Assembly: GCA_021789735.1 (NCBI GenBank)
Contig: JAJYJB010000051.1
Location: 1-18,704, forward strand
Direction of reading: 5' to 3'
Source of the DNA: Nitrospirota bacterium
GTDB taxonomy: Bacteria > Nitrospirota > Thermodesulfovibrionia > Thermodesulfovibrionales > JdFR-88
DNA: 18,704 bases
Made by a program: the position numbers and the translations under genes. Shown here piece after piece: positions 7,016-15,146 of this stretch. The notes under the pieces were generated by a model. It saw only the letters and a list, made by a program, of their open reading frames with translations, was not told the DNA's origin and made no database searches. How positions within the stretch are numbered: the first letter of the stretch is position 1; each line of letters starts with the position of its first letter.

Positions 7016-7342
7016 ATGTTCAGTATAACGGATGCCGCCGCCAACAAGGCGAAGGAGATGTTAAAGGCCGAGGGCAAAGAGAACTTTGGTCTCAGGGTGT
7101 ATACCGTTCAAGGTGGCGGCTGAGGCTGCGGACCTTCCTATGGAATAGGAATAGAAGAGCAGGCAGGCCACGATGATCAGGTCGTGGAAAAAAACGGGCT
7201 CAAGGTGTTCATTGACTCAAAGACTTCCACCAGCCTGAGCGGAATGCAGATGGATTTTGTGGAGGAGAAGGAAGGCTCGGGGTTCGTGCTCAAGGGCCAG
7301 CCGTCCGGCCCCGCGCGCGACTGCTCCAGCTGCGGGCACTGA
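7016..7342 (+). CDS. HesB/IscA-like selenoprotein (in-frame TGA read as selenocysteine)
   Basis: The frame reads 108 residues if the TGA at 7121-7123 is selenocysteine (Sec36). The N-terminal half is [20 protein letters not shown] and the segment around the TGA is [15 protein letters not shown]. Homology continues with no shift: [16 protein letters not shown] is a typical HesB/IscA stretch. The C-terminus is DCSSCGH, with Cys103 and Cys106. Family members bind iron or Fe-S clusters through one internal and two C-terminal Cys; here Sec stands at or next to the internal position, beside Cys38. HesB-like selenoproteins are known in Sec-decoding bacteria, but their exact function is not settled. 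The start follows CGGAGG with nine bases spacing. A SECIS-like hairpin follows the TGA. hemB begins 13 bases after the stop. Confidence 0.85.
7121..7151 (+). promoter_or_regulatory. Bacterial SECIS-like hairpin after the selenocysteine TGA
   Basis: TGA at 7121-7123 is followed by TTCCTA (7135-7140), loop TGGAA (7141-7145) and TAGGAA (7146-7151), a perfect 6-bp stem. The loop begins 17 bases after the TGA and has G at its second and third positions. This agrees with the known rules for bacterial SECIS elements (a hairpin close behind UGA with a G early in the apical loop), which bind SelB. It lies inside the coding sequence. Confidence 0.65.
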
Positions 7343-7355
7343 TCATCAACGGCTG

Positions 7356-8327
7356 ATGTTCCCCTACCAAAGACCCAGAAGACTCAGGTCCAGCGAAACG
7401 ATCCGGAGGATGCTGAGGGAGACATCCCTCAGCCCTTCGGATTTTATTTATCCCCTGTTCATCACGGAGGGCAAGGGCGTCAGAAAAGAAATATCCTCCA
7501 TGCCGGGCTGCTACCAGGAGTCCCTGGACAAGGCCGTTGAAAACGCCAGGGAGACGGTCTCTCTTGGGGTCCCCTCCGTCATTCTCTTTGGCATACCGGA
7601 GCACAAGGACGAAAAGGGCTCCGGCGCCTATGACGAAAACGGGATAATACAGCGGGCCGTAAAAGAGATAAAGAGCGCCATCCCCGGGCTTTACGTCATA
7701 ACGGACGTATGCCTCTGCGAATATACGGACCACGGGCATTGCGGCGTCATAAGGAACGGCGATGTGGCAAACGATGAGACTGTGGACCTACTCGTGAAGG
7801 AGGCCCTTTCCCATGCCCGCGCCGGGGCCGACATGGTCGCCCCTTCGGACATGATGGACGGAAGAGTGGGTGCCATAAGGGACGCCCTGGACGAGAGTGG
7901 CTTCAGCAATGTGCCGGTCATGAGCTACTCTGCCAAGTATGCCTCCGCATTTTACGGGCCTTTCAGGGAGGCCGCCGAATCCATCCCGCAGTTTGGGGAC
8001 AGGCGCTCCTATCAGATGGACCCGCCAAACAGGAGGGAGGCCATGAGGGAGGCCGCGCTGGACATAGAGGAGGGCGCCGATATCATCATGGTGAAGCCGG
8101 CCCTTGCCTATCTGGACATAATAGCGGACCTGAAGAGCGCCTTCGATGTGCCTGTGGCGGCATATAACGTAAGCGGCGAATACAGCCTCATAAAGGCGGC
8201 GGGACGGCTTGGGTGGGTGGACGAAAAGCGCGTCATGATGGAGTCCCTCACCTCTATAAAGCGGGCCGGGGCCGACCTCATCATCACGTATTTCGCAAAA
8301 GACGCGGCAAGGCTTCTGAACGGCTAG
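7356..8327 (+). CDS. hemB: Porphobilinogen synthase (delta-aminolevulinate dehydratase)
   Basis: HemB joins two 5-aminolevulinate molecules to give porphobilinogen, the second committed step toward haem, sirohaem and cobalamin. The 323-aa product is full length. It shows [10 protein letters not shown] at the start, the metal-site cysteines C119, C121 and C129 in DVCLC...DHGHCG (zinc type), and the Schiff-base lysines K194 ([14 protein letters not shown]) and K247 ([12 protein letters not shown]). The ATG at 7356 is chosen because an upstream extension would simply read through the end of the HesB-like gene out of frame. No Shine-Dalgarno precedes this ATG; with 13 bases from the preceding stop, translation may be coupled to hesB. 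A terminator follows. Confidence 0.96.
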   Translation: MFPYQRPRRLRSSETIRRMLRETSLSPSDFIYPLFITEGKGVRKEISSMPGCYQESLDKAVENARETVSLGVPSVILFGIPEHKDEKGSGAYDENGIIQRAVKEIKSAIPGLYVITDVCLCEYTDHGHCGVIRNGDVANDETVDLLVKEALSHARAGADMVAPSDMMDGRVGAIRDALDESGFSNVPVMSYSAKYASAFYGPFREAAESIPQFGDRRSYQMDPPNRREAMREAALDIEEGADIIMVKPALAYLDIIADLKSAFDVPVAAYNVSGEYSLIKAAGRLGWVDEKRVMMESLTSIKRAGADLIITYFAKDAARLLNG

Positions 8328-8354
8328 AGGGCATTTCCCCTTTTAAAATAAATT

Positions 8355-8386
8355 AAAAAAATCCCGGCGTGGCGCCGGGATTTTTT
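8355..8386. terminator. Bidirectional intrinsic terminator after hemB and the CHRD gene
   Basis: ATCCCGGCG (8361-8369), loop TGG, and CGCCGGGAT (8373-8381) form a strong GC-rich stem. It is flanked by A6 (8355-8360) on the left and a T run (8381-8386) on the right. It can stop transcripts from hemB (plus) and from the CHRD gene (minus). Confidence 0.93.
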
Positions 8387-8417
8387 ATTTTTCAGTTTAT
8401 TTAATTGTCTTCCTGCC

Positions 8418-8918
8418 TTACTTTCTTTTTGATATTTGCCCCCGTATCTCGCCTTCCGGGTGAGCCTTTGTGTGGACGTTCACATAGGTGTTGCCGGTCT
8501 CCATCTCCCGGACCAGGTCCTTGACGGTTTTCCCTTTATAGGGCCCCATTAGGTCCTTTTTCGTGATTATTCCCCTGGCCAGCACGCCGCTGAACTTGCC
8601 TTTTTTCATGCTGCGGACGTGGAGCATCGCTATGGGGGGGCCGTTTTTTCCCTTTGCGCCCAGGTGTATGTGGGCCATGGTCACGTCCTCGATGTCCTTG
8701 ACGCGGACCATATAGCGGATCTTCTCCGTCTTCACGTCTGCTGAGAACACGGCGCGCCCTGAAGCGCTGGTGGTTACTGTGGGCACCTCGGCCGCGCCAG
8801 AAAGCTTCGCCGAAAAAGATATCTTTCCCTTGGCCATCGAAACGGCCGGGAAGGCAACGAGCACGGCGGCCAGCAGCGCCAGCGTCTGGAGCCGTATCAG
8901 TTTCAGATTTTTTTCCAT
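8418..8918 (-). CDS. Exported CHRD-domain protein
   Basis: The 166-aa precursor has a signal peptide: basic MEKNLKLIR, a hydrophobic core at about 11-24 and a likely cleavage after SMA (residue 29). The mature part matches the CHRD (chordin) domain, with SFSAKLSGAAEVPTVTTSASG, a central MAHIHLGAKGKNGPPIAMLH and the closing YVNVHTKAHPEGEIRGQI. The latter two blocks (HIH and VHT-HP-GEIRGQI) are the domain's signature. Such proteins are widespread and their molecular role is poorly known. The start is supported by GGAGGAAAGAG before the ATG. The gene stands alone, with its own promoter candidate and the shared terminator. Confidence 0.9.
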   Translation of the reverse strand: MEKNLKLIRLQTLALLAAVLVAFPAVSMAKGKISFSAKLSGAAEVPTVTTSASGRAVFSADVKTEKIRYMVRVKDIEDVTMAHIHLGAKGKNGPPIAMLHVRSMKKGKFSGVLARGIITKKDLMGPYKGKTVKDLVREMETGNTYVNVHTKAHPEGEIRGQISKRK

Positions 8919-8965
8919 CTCTTTCCTCCGGATCGGTGTTTTTGCTTTTTTCTTTTTCTAACTAT

Positions 8966-8995
8966 CTTCTATTACAGGTCCCGGGGGTGTGTCAA
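8966..8995 (-). promoter_or_regulatory. Possible promoter of the CHRD gene
   Basis: Read on the minus strand, a perfect TTGACA (8990-8995) is followed 17-18 bases later by TAGAAG or ATAGAA (8966-8972), about 50 bases before the ATG. The -35 box is strong and the -10 box weak. Confidence 0.4.
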
Positions 8996-9052
8996 TAGAG
9001 TTTTTTTGGGATACCGGAGGAAGGGGTTTTACTTTTTGTCCTATTTCCTTTT

Positions 9053-9766
9053 TCAGATGAGCCCTCTTTCAAGGAAGCTGTAATAGCCTTTTTTTGACAC
9101 TATCAGGTGGTCATGGACCTTAAGCTGAAGGCTTTTTGCCGCGCTCTTAAGCGCCTCGGTGAGCATGATGTCCTCCTTGGAAGGGTTGAAGCTGCCGCTT
9201 GGATGGTTATGGACGAATATCATGGCAGTGGCCTTGTAATGAAGAGCGCGTTCCATTACCTTCCGCGGATATACTACGGCCTGGTCCACTGTGCCCTCCT
9301 GTATGACCTCGTCCCCCACCATCTCGTTCCTGGCGTTCAGGAATATGGCGCGGAACTGCTCGTCCTTTAGCCCCTTCATCTCCGCCATGCAGTAGTCAAT
9401 CAGCGCCATGGTGCTGGAGATGGTCTTTTTCTTTACCAGGCTCCGTTTCAGATACAGACTGGTGCAGGCCTTAAGGAGGTTCAGGAATGTCGCGGAGTTC
9501 TCCCCCATGCCTTTGACCTTTACTAGCTCGGAGAAGGGCGCGTCGAGCACGTCCTGGAAGCCCCCGAACCTGGCCGTCAGCTCCTTGGCAAGGGGCTTTA
9601 CGTCTTTTCTGGGGATGGCATACGTGAGCAGGAGCTCAAGGGCCTCGTATTCGCTGAAGCCCGTGAATGAGGTCTTCCTGAACCGCTCTCTGAGCCTTTT
9701 TCTGTGCAGGAGATAGTGGGCCTGGGCCTTGTCCTGGCCGTGCTTGGGGTCTTTATCTTCGTGCAT
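9053..9766 (-). CDS. radC: RadC family JAB-domain protein
   Basis: The 237-aa product has the usual RadC layout. A helical N-terminus with SEYEALELLLTYAIPRKDVKPLAKEL precedes a helix-hairpin-helix (VKVKGMGENSA, 82-92). A JAB/MPN+ metal-hydrolase domain follows, with Glu136, HNHPSG (His186, His188) and Asp199 giving the JAMM zinc site. The family was once linked to DNA repair, but that role is not supported in E. coli, and the true function is unknown. The ATG at 9764-9766 follows GGAGGG by about ten bases. It lies 108 bases behind comEC on the same strand and may be co-transcribed. Confidence 0.92.
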   Translation of the reverse strand: MHEDKDPKHGQDKAQAHYLLHRKRLRERFRKTSFTGFSEYEALELLLTYAIPRKDVKPLAKELTARFGGFQDVLDAPFSELVKVKGMGENSATFLNLLKACTSLYLKRSLVKKKTISSTMALIDYCMAEMKGLKDEQFRAIFLNARNEMVGDEVIQEGTVDQAVVYPRKVMERALHYKATAMIFVHNHPSGSFNPSKEDIMLTEALKSAAKSLQLKVHDHLIVSKKGYYSFLERGLI

Positions 9767-9817
9767 GCGGTTTTACCCTCCTTCCGCTTTTGCGGAAAAT
9801 TAGGCATCCTTCCTGAG

Positions 9818-9833
9818 CGCCCCTCGCGGGGCG
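9818..9833. other. GC-rich hairpin between comEC and radC
   Basis: CGCCCC (9818-9823), loop TCGC, and GGGGCG (9828-9833) form a stem. No T run follows on either strand, so it is more likely an RNA-stability or pausing element than a terminator. A second small hairpin, CCGC TTTT GCGG, lies at 9783-9794. Confidence 0.35.
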
Positions 9834-9874
9834 TAGGTTCCATCCATATCGCGGACGAGGTATTATAGAAGGTA

Positions 9875-12268
9875 TCACCAGGTGGAAAAAAGCACCCGCA
9901 GGTTGTGGAGCTCCGCCCGCAGCCCCGCAGGGTCTTCCCTGATCTCCATATCTTTCCACGTTTTTATGCGTATGCCCCTTTCATCGAAAGTCGCTTTGAC
10001 CGCGCCGTCAGCGCCGGTCTCAAGGACGCTGGCGCCGCAGTCCTCGACCGCCTGGAGGGCCTGTGTCCTTCCTGGCGCCTGGCTAAAGCGGTTGCTCCTG
10101 CCGGAGGAGACCACGGCAAATGCCGGATGCACGGCATTAATAAAGGAGCGCCGGCAGTCTGGCTCCCCTGCGCGGCACGGCATCTTGAAGACATCACAGC
10201 GCAGAAGGCCGCCCAGCCGCAGCATGTCTTCCTGTGCGTACTGTCCGATCTCTCCCGCAAAGAGGGCGCTTTTCCCCCATCTGTCCTCTATCTTGAGGAC
10301 CAGGGAACTGTTGTCTATGGCGCGCGAGAGGGGCCTGCGCAAGGGGAAGAACCGGGCATATGGGTGCAGCACGGTTATCCTGTATGAGCCCGTGCCTTCG
10401 CGTCCTTCGATGTATTGGCCGCGGGAGAGCTTTTCCTCCGGTATGCCGGGGAAAGCCCTCCTGTCCAGAAGGAGCATGCCGTTGTCCCATATCTGGCCGA
10501 TACTGTAACGGCTTGCAAGATAGGCGGCTCCGCCGGTGTGGTCATGACGGGCCAGGCTCAAAACAAGATAGTCTATGTGGCTTTTGCCCATGTACTGAAG
10601 AAACCTATAGGTCTGCCTTCCATAAGCCCCGGTGTCTATTACGGCCGTTTTCCCGTCGGGGAGCTCCGCTACAGCGGATTCCCCGGCCCCATCGTCCAGG
10701 AACGTAATATGAAGCTCTCTGCCCCTAAACGGATAAATGAAAATATACCTGTACAAATGGAGCCCCGTCCATATGGCGAAAGGCAAAAGCGCAAGGACGA
10801 TGAAGGCCTTTCTTTTACTGTACAGCCATGCGGCCAGAAAACCGTAGAAGACAAGCAGAAAACCGGCAGGGAAGGCTGCAACACGCGGGCAGACGTGGGG
10901 GATGGAAGAGAAAAAGCGGGCCAGGTGAACCGAGGCGGACGCAAGCCAGCCTGAAAGAAAAGGCAGGGGGTACCAGCCCGAGACCAGGTATATAAAACCG
11001 GACAGGACGGCAACCGGCACAAGCAGGAACCCCGCAAGCGGCACCGCTGCCAGATTGGCCACCGGCGATATGAGCTGCACCCGGTGAAAATAGTATGCTA
11101 TAAGCGGCGTGAGCCCCGCGGTTACCGCGAAACTGAGGACGGTCACTTTGATGATATGTTTTTTTACAAAGCGGGCCCTCCCGGCTTTTCCGCCCCCCTC
11201 TCCGTTTTCAGCTTCTTTCTTTTTCCCTTCCTCCCGGGAGATAAAAAGCCCGATAAGCAGGACCGAAAGGAAAGAAAGCTCAAAAGAAAGGTCGAAGACC
11301 ACGTCCGGCCGCCATAGGACAAGGACAAAGGCAGCAAAGGCAAGCGTTGTCTGCCAGGCCTTCTTCCTGCCTATTAAAAGTCCAAGCAGAAAGAAGCTTA
11401 TCATTATGAAGGCCCGCATGGCGGGCACCCTCATTCCAGAAAGCAGAAGATAACCAGAAAGAAGCGGAAGGCTTGCAAGCGCAGCGGTTTGGTTTGGGCT
11501 TATGTAAAGCGTTATGCGCTCCAGCCACTTAAGCGGAAAGGACCATAACAGCACTCTAACCAGCAAAAAAATGCACAGGCTGAATATGCCAAAATGCATA
11601 CCGGCTATGCTTATCAGGTGTGCAAGCCCGCACCTGTCAAAGCTCCGCCTGGTCCGCCAATCCAGCATGGAGCGCTCGCCGGTCGTTATGGACATGAGCA
11701 AGCCGGACTCAGGGGCCGGGAAGTTTTTTCCGTAATACAGGTTGAGCCTAGCCCGTAAGCGCTCAGGCCAGGGGGCTGCCCCGCAGGAGATGCTCCTTTG
11801 CACCTCTGCGAACGGTTTTGGCGGTAGGTCCGGAACTCCAGGGTCCAGCCTGGGGGATGGCAGGGAAAGTTCGGCCCTGAGCCTGTAAAGCTTTCCCGGG
11901 TGGAGGGGATATTGCGTATAAATACGGACGGAGTCGAAAGCCGGCAGCTTTTTGCCCGCTGGGGCGATGGCGGCGGACCTCGTCACCGTGAAGGTCTGCG
12001 AAAAACCATACCTTTTTCTCACCGGGACGGAGGCATAGCCCGTGAGGGCCGCCTCTAAACGCCCGCCCGCATAAGAGGGCCGGGGCTGATGCCTGCAGGC
12101 GGCATAAAGGGCCCCCATGAAAATGAGAAGGATGAACATGTATCTTTTTTTAAGGCCGAGAGCGGCAAAAAGAAAAAGGCCGGCGAGGGCTGTAAGATAT
12201 GGCAGATATTGAGCGCTTTTGAAGAGGGCCACTCCCCCTATGAACGAGACAAAGGCTGCCCATAGCAT
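9875..12268 (-). CDS. comEC: ComEC/Rec2 DNA-uptake channel protein with degenerate metal-site domain
   Basis: ComEC forms the inner-membrane channel for single-stranded DNA during natural transformation. The 797-aa product is full length. It has N-terminal membrane segments (about 1-57), a soluble OB-like part (70-165), and the Competence core with LLMSITTGERSML...RCGLAHLISIAGMHFGIFS (about 190-230) followed by a multi-pass membrane region to about 510. A C-terminal metallo-beta-lactamase-like domain (519-end) completes it. In that domain the usual HxDxDH after the strand is LARHDH (572-577), the TGD loop is AGE (671-673) and HHGS is replaced by CRAG (698-701), so most metal ligands are missing. 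Whether DNA uptake works is open. A perfect -10 box TATAAT lies eight bases before the start. Confidence 0.93.
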   Translation of the reverse strand: MLWAAFVSFIGGVALFKSAQYLPYLTALAGLFLFAALGLKKRYMFILLIFMGALYAACRHQPRPSYAGGRLEAALTGYASVPVRKRYGFSQTFTVTRSAAIAPAGKKLPAFDSVRIYTQYPLHPGKLYRLRAELSLPSPRLDPGVPDLPPKPFAEVQRSISCGAAPWPERLRARLNLYYGKNFPAPESGLLMSITTGERSMLDWRTRRSFDRCGLAHLISIAGMHFGIFSLCIFLLVRVLLWSFPLKWLERITLYISPNQTAALASLPLLSGYLLLSGMRVPAMRAFIMISFFLLGLLIGRKKAWQTTLAFAAFVLVLWRPDVVFDLSFELSFLSVLLIGLFISREEGKKKEAENGEGGGKAGRARFVKKHIIKVTVLSFAVTAGLTPLIAYYFHRVQLISPVANLAAVPLAGFLLVPVAVLSGFIYLVSGWYPLPFLSGWLASASVHLARFFSSIPHVCPRVAAFPAGFLLVFYGFLAAWLYSKRKAFIVLALLPFAIWTGLHLYRYIFIYPFRGRELHITFLDDGAGESAVAELPDGKTAVIDTGAYGRQTYRFLQYMGKSHIDYLVLSLARHDHTGGAAYLASRYSIGQIWDNGMLLLDRRAFPGIPEEKLSRGQYIEGREGTGSYRITVLHPYARFFPLRRPLSRAIDNSSLVLKIEDRWGKSALFAGEIGQYAQEDMLRLGGLLRCDVFKMPCRAGEPDCRRSFINAVHPAFAVVSSGRSNRFSQAPGRTQALQAVEDCGASVLETGADGAVKATFDERGIRIKTWKDMEIREDPAGLRAELHNLRVLFSTW

Positions 12269-12276
12269 AGGTGGGT

Positions 12277-12285
12277 ATTATATCA
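12277..12285 (-). promoter_or_regulatory. Extended -10 promoter just before comEC
   Basis: On the minus strand TGATATAAT (12277-12285) is an extended -10 element with a perfect TATAAT hexamer, only eight bases from the ATG. Transcription would begin at or within a base or two of the start codon. No Shine-Dalgarno is present, so the transcript may be leaderless. No good -35 is seen, which is normal for an extended -10. Confidence 0.5.
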
Positions 12286-12340
12286 AGAGGCAGGCTGCAA
12301 AGTGGGCGGGGAATAAAGGAAAGCTGTCTTTCGGCCCCCG

Positions 12341-13693
12341 TTAGGCGGTTTTTTCCCTGATGAACGAGGATATCTGCCTGACCAGCCTGTTCACAGTCCC
12401 TCCGTCCCTGCCCTCTACCATCACCCTTATCTTGGGCTCTGTGCCCGACGGGCGCACGAGGACCCGGCCATTACCCTCAAGCTCCTTTTCCGCTTTTTTT
12501 ATCAGGGCATCAAGGCCGGGTATGGCTGAGAGGTTCAATCTGCTTTTTACCGTCACGTTTTCGAGCACCTGGGGGTAGACCGGTATGGGGGCCTTGAGCT
12601 CGGAGAGGGAAAGCCCCAGTTTTTTGACCAAGTAAACCATATGGAGGGCGGTTATGGGACCGTCGCCGGTGCTGTTCAAGTGCAGGTTCACTATATGCCC
12701 GGACTGCTCCCCGCCCAGTGCGAAACCGCCTCTGAGCATCTGCTCGGTCACGAACCTGTCCCCAACGTTCGTCCGCAGGAATCTTATTCCGTTCCCCTCC
12801 AGAAACCGCTCGACCCCAAGGTTACTCATGATTGTGGAGACCACCGTTTCGCCGGGCAGCCTTCCTTCGTTTTTAAGCTCAAGCGCCCAGATGCCTATCA
12901 TGTGGTCGCCGTCGACGATTCCGCCTTTTTCATCCACAAGGATCGTCCGGTCGGCGTCGCCGTCGTGGGCCACTCCGATGTCCGCCTTGTTTGAAAGCAC
13001 CGCCTCCCTCAGACCGTCGGTATGCAGTGAGCCGCATTCCGCGTTTATGTTCGTGCCGTCAGGCTTGCCGTTTATGGTTATGACCTGGGCACCAAGCTCT
13101 TCGAGCACCCAGGGGGTTATCTTATAGGCCGCCCCGTTTGCGCAGTCCACCACTATTTTCAGCCCTTCGAGGGAGATGTTTTTAGGTATGGTTGATTTTA
13201 TGTATTCGATATAACGCCCCTTGGCGTCCTCAAGCCTGAAGGCCTTGCCTATCTCATGCCCGGCTGGTCTTTTTTTGAAGAATTCATCATCCTGGGCCAT
13301 CTCCTCGATCTGGCTTTCCACCTCGTCCGGAAGCTTGAACCCCTGGGAGCTGAAGAATTTTATGCCGTTGTCATCGAAGGGGTTATGGGAGGCGGAGATC
13401 ACGACCCCGGCATCCAGCCTGAGCGTCTTTGTGAGAAACGCGACACCCGGGGTGGGAAGTGGGCCTACCAATATGACGTTCATGCCCATCGAGCAGATGC
13501 CCGAAGTAAGGGCGCTTTCGATCATATAGCCTGAGAGGCGCGTGTCCTTGCCTATAAGGACCATGTTCCTTCCCTGTTTTTTCTTAAGCGCCACCGCGGC
13601 CGCCATACCTATCTTGGTGACCGTCTCCGGGGACATCGGGAACTGATTGACCTTGCCGCGTATACCGTCGGTTCCGAAGAGTTTTTTCTTCAT
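12341..13693 (-). CDS. glmM: Phosphoglucosamine mutase GlmM
   Basis: GlmM converts glucosamine-6-phosphate to glucosamine-1-phosphate, feeding UDP-GlcNAc for peptidoglycan and lipopolysaccharide. The 450-aa product is full length. FGTDGIRG is at the N-terminus; the catalytic phosphoserine loop ISASHNP has Ser102, matching the E. coli position; the metal loop DGDADR is at 244-249; and the C-terminal phosphate-binding RPSGTEP is at 414-420. The start follows GGAGAA and overlaps the cdaR stop by four bases (ATGA), which indicates translational coupling. The cdaA-cdaR-glmM order is the classic c-di-AMP synthase operon; in other bacteria GlmM is a partner that inhibits CdaA. Confidence 0.97.
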   Translation of the reverse strand: MKKKLFGTDGIRGKVNQFPMSPETVTKIGMAAAVALKKKQGRNMVLIGKDTRLSGYMIESALTSGICSMGMNVILVGPLPTPGVAFLTKTLRLDAGVVISASHNPFDDNGIKFFSSQGFKLPDEVESQIEEMAQDDEFFKKRPAGHEIGKAFRLEDAKGRYIEYIKSTIPKNISLEGLKIVVDCANGAAYKITPWVLEELGAQVITINGKPDGTNINAECGSLHTDGLREAVLSNKADIGVAHDGDADRTILVDEKGGIVDGDHMIGIWALELKNEGRLPGETVVSTIMSNLGVERFLEGNGIRFLRTNVGDRFVTEQMLRGGFALGGEQSGHIVNLHLNSTGDGPITALHMVYLVKKLGLSLSELKAPIPVYPQVLENVTVKSRLNLSAIPGLDALIKKAEKELEGNGRVLVRPSGTEPKIRVMVEGRDGGTVNRLVRQISSFIREKTA

Positions 13694-14340
13694 TTTCTTC
13701 TCCTTATCTCTATCTTCACGCGCACCTCTCCGGGTATGACCTTCTCGACGTCGTCAGGGACCTTGATCGTCACATCTTTTTCCAAGGTAGCATTAATACC
13801 GGTAATGTCAATAGTCTCCGTTTTCAAGGCGCCCAGCCTTTCCACCGCGTCTTTCGGACCGCGCACCTCCACCTCGTCAGGCGTCGTTGAAATCTTGTAC
13901 ACGGCAAAACCCGTGGCTGGCCGGCCTGTGACATTCGCTTCTACCGGCAGCATAGCGCTGACCCTTTTCTCCAGATAGACCCAGACCCCCTCCGGAGAGA
14001 CGCCTACTACAGAGACGTGGGGCGGCGTAAGCACGTCCTCCGAGCCAACGCGGATGAAGTATCTCCCCGTCTCCATCGCAGCGAGCTTCAGTGGTATTTT
14101 TATGTCCGAGGGTTTAAGCCTTTTAAGCACAAACTCGTTGCCTTTGATGAGCACATTCATGGTGTCCGGTCTTGTTTCGGCCACAATCAGGTCTGCAGGC
14201 AGGTTCTTGAACTGGGGTTCCACATCCATGGACATTTCGGACTGCCCCCTCAGGAGCACAAAAAACCAAAGGAATATCGCCAGAAGCAGCGCGGCCCCCT
14301 TAAGCCATATGTTTGCCAGCAGGGCTTCTTTGATCTTCAT
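13690..14340 (-). CDS. cdaR: CdaR, YbbR-domain regulator of the c-di-AMP synthase
   Basis: The 216-aa protein has a single N-terminal membrane helix (about 12-31) and an extracytoplasmic part with two YbbR-like repeats (about 35-120 and 125-210). This includes AVYKISTTPDEVEVRGPKDAVE, a typical YbbR motif. CdaR proteins bind and modulate CdaA. B. subtilis CdaR has four YbbR repeats; two is a shorter form. It overlaps cdaA upstream by four bases and glmM downstream by four, so all three should be translated together. The GGAGAG site lies upstream of the start. Confidence 0.9.
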   Translation of the reverse strand: MKIKEALLANIWLKGAALLLAIFLWFFVLLRGQSEMSMDVEPQFKNLPADLIVAETRPDTMNVLIKGNEFVLKRLKPSDIKIPLKLAAMETGRYFIRVGSEDVLTPPHVSVVGVSPEGVWVYLEKRVSAMLPVEANVTGRPATGFAVYKISTTPDEVEVRGPKDAVERLGALKTETIDITGINATLEKDVTIKVPDDVEKVIPGEVRVKIEIRRRK

Positions 14341-15146
14341 TTTGCGCCACTCTCCGGGACTTGCCCGCCTGCTGCCCGCTGCTCTTCGGTCTTCTTGGAG
14401 GTGAACGCCTCGGTCAGGAGTTGCCGGAGGGTGGTCATGTCCAGATGCTCCGTGAGCGTCCCGTTCATCCCGACGGATATGGAGCCCGTCTCCTCAGACA
14501 CTACTATTGATACCGCATCTGTCTCCTCCGTTATCCCCAGTGCCGCCCGATGCCTTGTTCCCAGCGCTTTCCTGAGGCCCGTAGTGAGCGTTATGGGCAG
14601 GAAGCAGCCGGCCGCCGCAATCCTGTTGCCCCTGATAATGGCCGCGCCGTCATGAATGGGAGAGGTCGGGTGGAAAATGCTCAGCAGGATTTCCCTGGAG
14701 ACCTTTGCGTCAAGCGGGACGCCGATCTCGATGAAGTCCTTCAGCTCCGTTTCCCGCTCTATGACGATGAGTCCGCCTATTTTTCTGTTTGCCAGGGACA
14801 CCGTCGCCCTCACGATCTCCTCTATGGACTTCAGCTCCTCAGCGGTGGTGAACTTCTGCAAAAGGGATGTCTCGCCTATCTTGGCAAGGGTCCTCCTTAT
14901 CTCAGGCTGGAAGATGACAATAAGTGCTATGACTATATAAGACCAGAAGCTCTGGAGGAGCCAGTCCAAGGTGAGCAGGTTCAGATACCTGGCCACTATG
15001 GAGACGACCAGAAGAAGCGCCAGACCTATGAGCATCTGGGCCGCCTTCGTGCCCTTTATTATCAGCAGCAGCCGGTACAGCACTATTGCGACCAGCACTA
15101 TGTCCAGCGCGTCAAAAAAACTGAACTGGCGCAGTATATAGCCCAT
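14337..15146 (-). CDS. cdaA: Diadenylate cyclase CdaA (c-di-AMP synthase)
   Basis: CdaA joins two ATP to form the second messenger c-di-AMP, which controls potassium and osmolyte uptake and cell-wall balance. The 269-aa product has three N-terminal membrane helices (about 12-30, 35-55 and 60-80) and a DisA_N/DAC catalytic domain. The signature motifs are intact: IHDGAAIIRG with DGA at 166-168, and LGTRHRAALG with GTRHRAA at 196-202. The enzyme should therefore be active. The start overlaps the comEB stop by one base (TGATG). Confidence 0.95.
   Translation of the reverse strand: MGYILRQFSFFDALDIVLVAIVLYRLLLIIKGTKAAQMLIGLALLLVVSIVARYLNLLTLDWLLQSFWSYIVIALIVIFQPEIRRTLAKIGETSLLQKFTTAEELKSIEEIVRATVSLANRKIGGLIVIERETELKDFIEIGVPLDAKVSREILLSIFHPTSPIHDGAAIIRGNRIAAAGCFLPITLTTGLRKALGTRHRAALGITEETDAVSIVVSEETGSISVGMNGTLTEHLDMTTLRQLLTEAFTSKKTEEQRAAGGQVPESGAK

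Noticed and set aside
7257..7355. 33-codon N-terminal extension of hemB
   Set aside because: It reads the end of the HesB-like gene in another frame and does not resemble HemB; the family N-terminus begins at [10 protein letters not shown].
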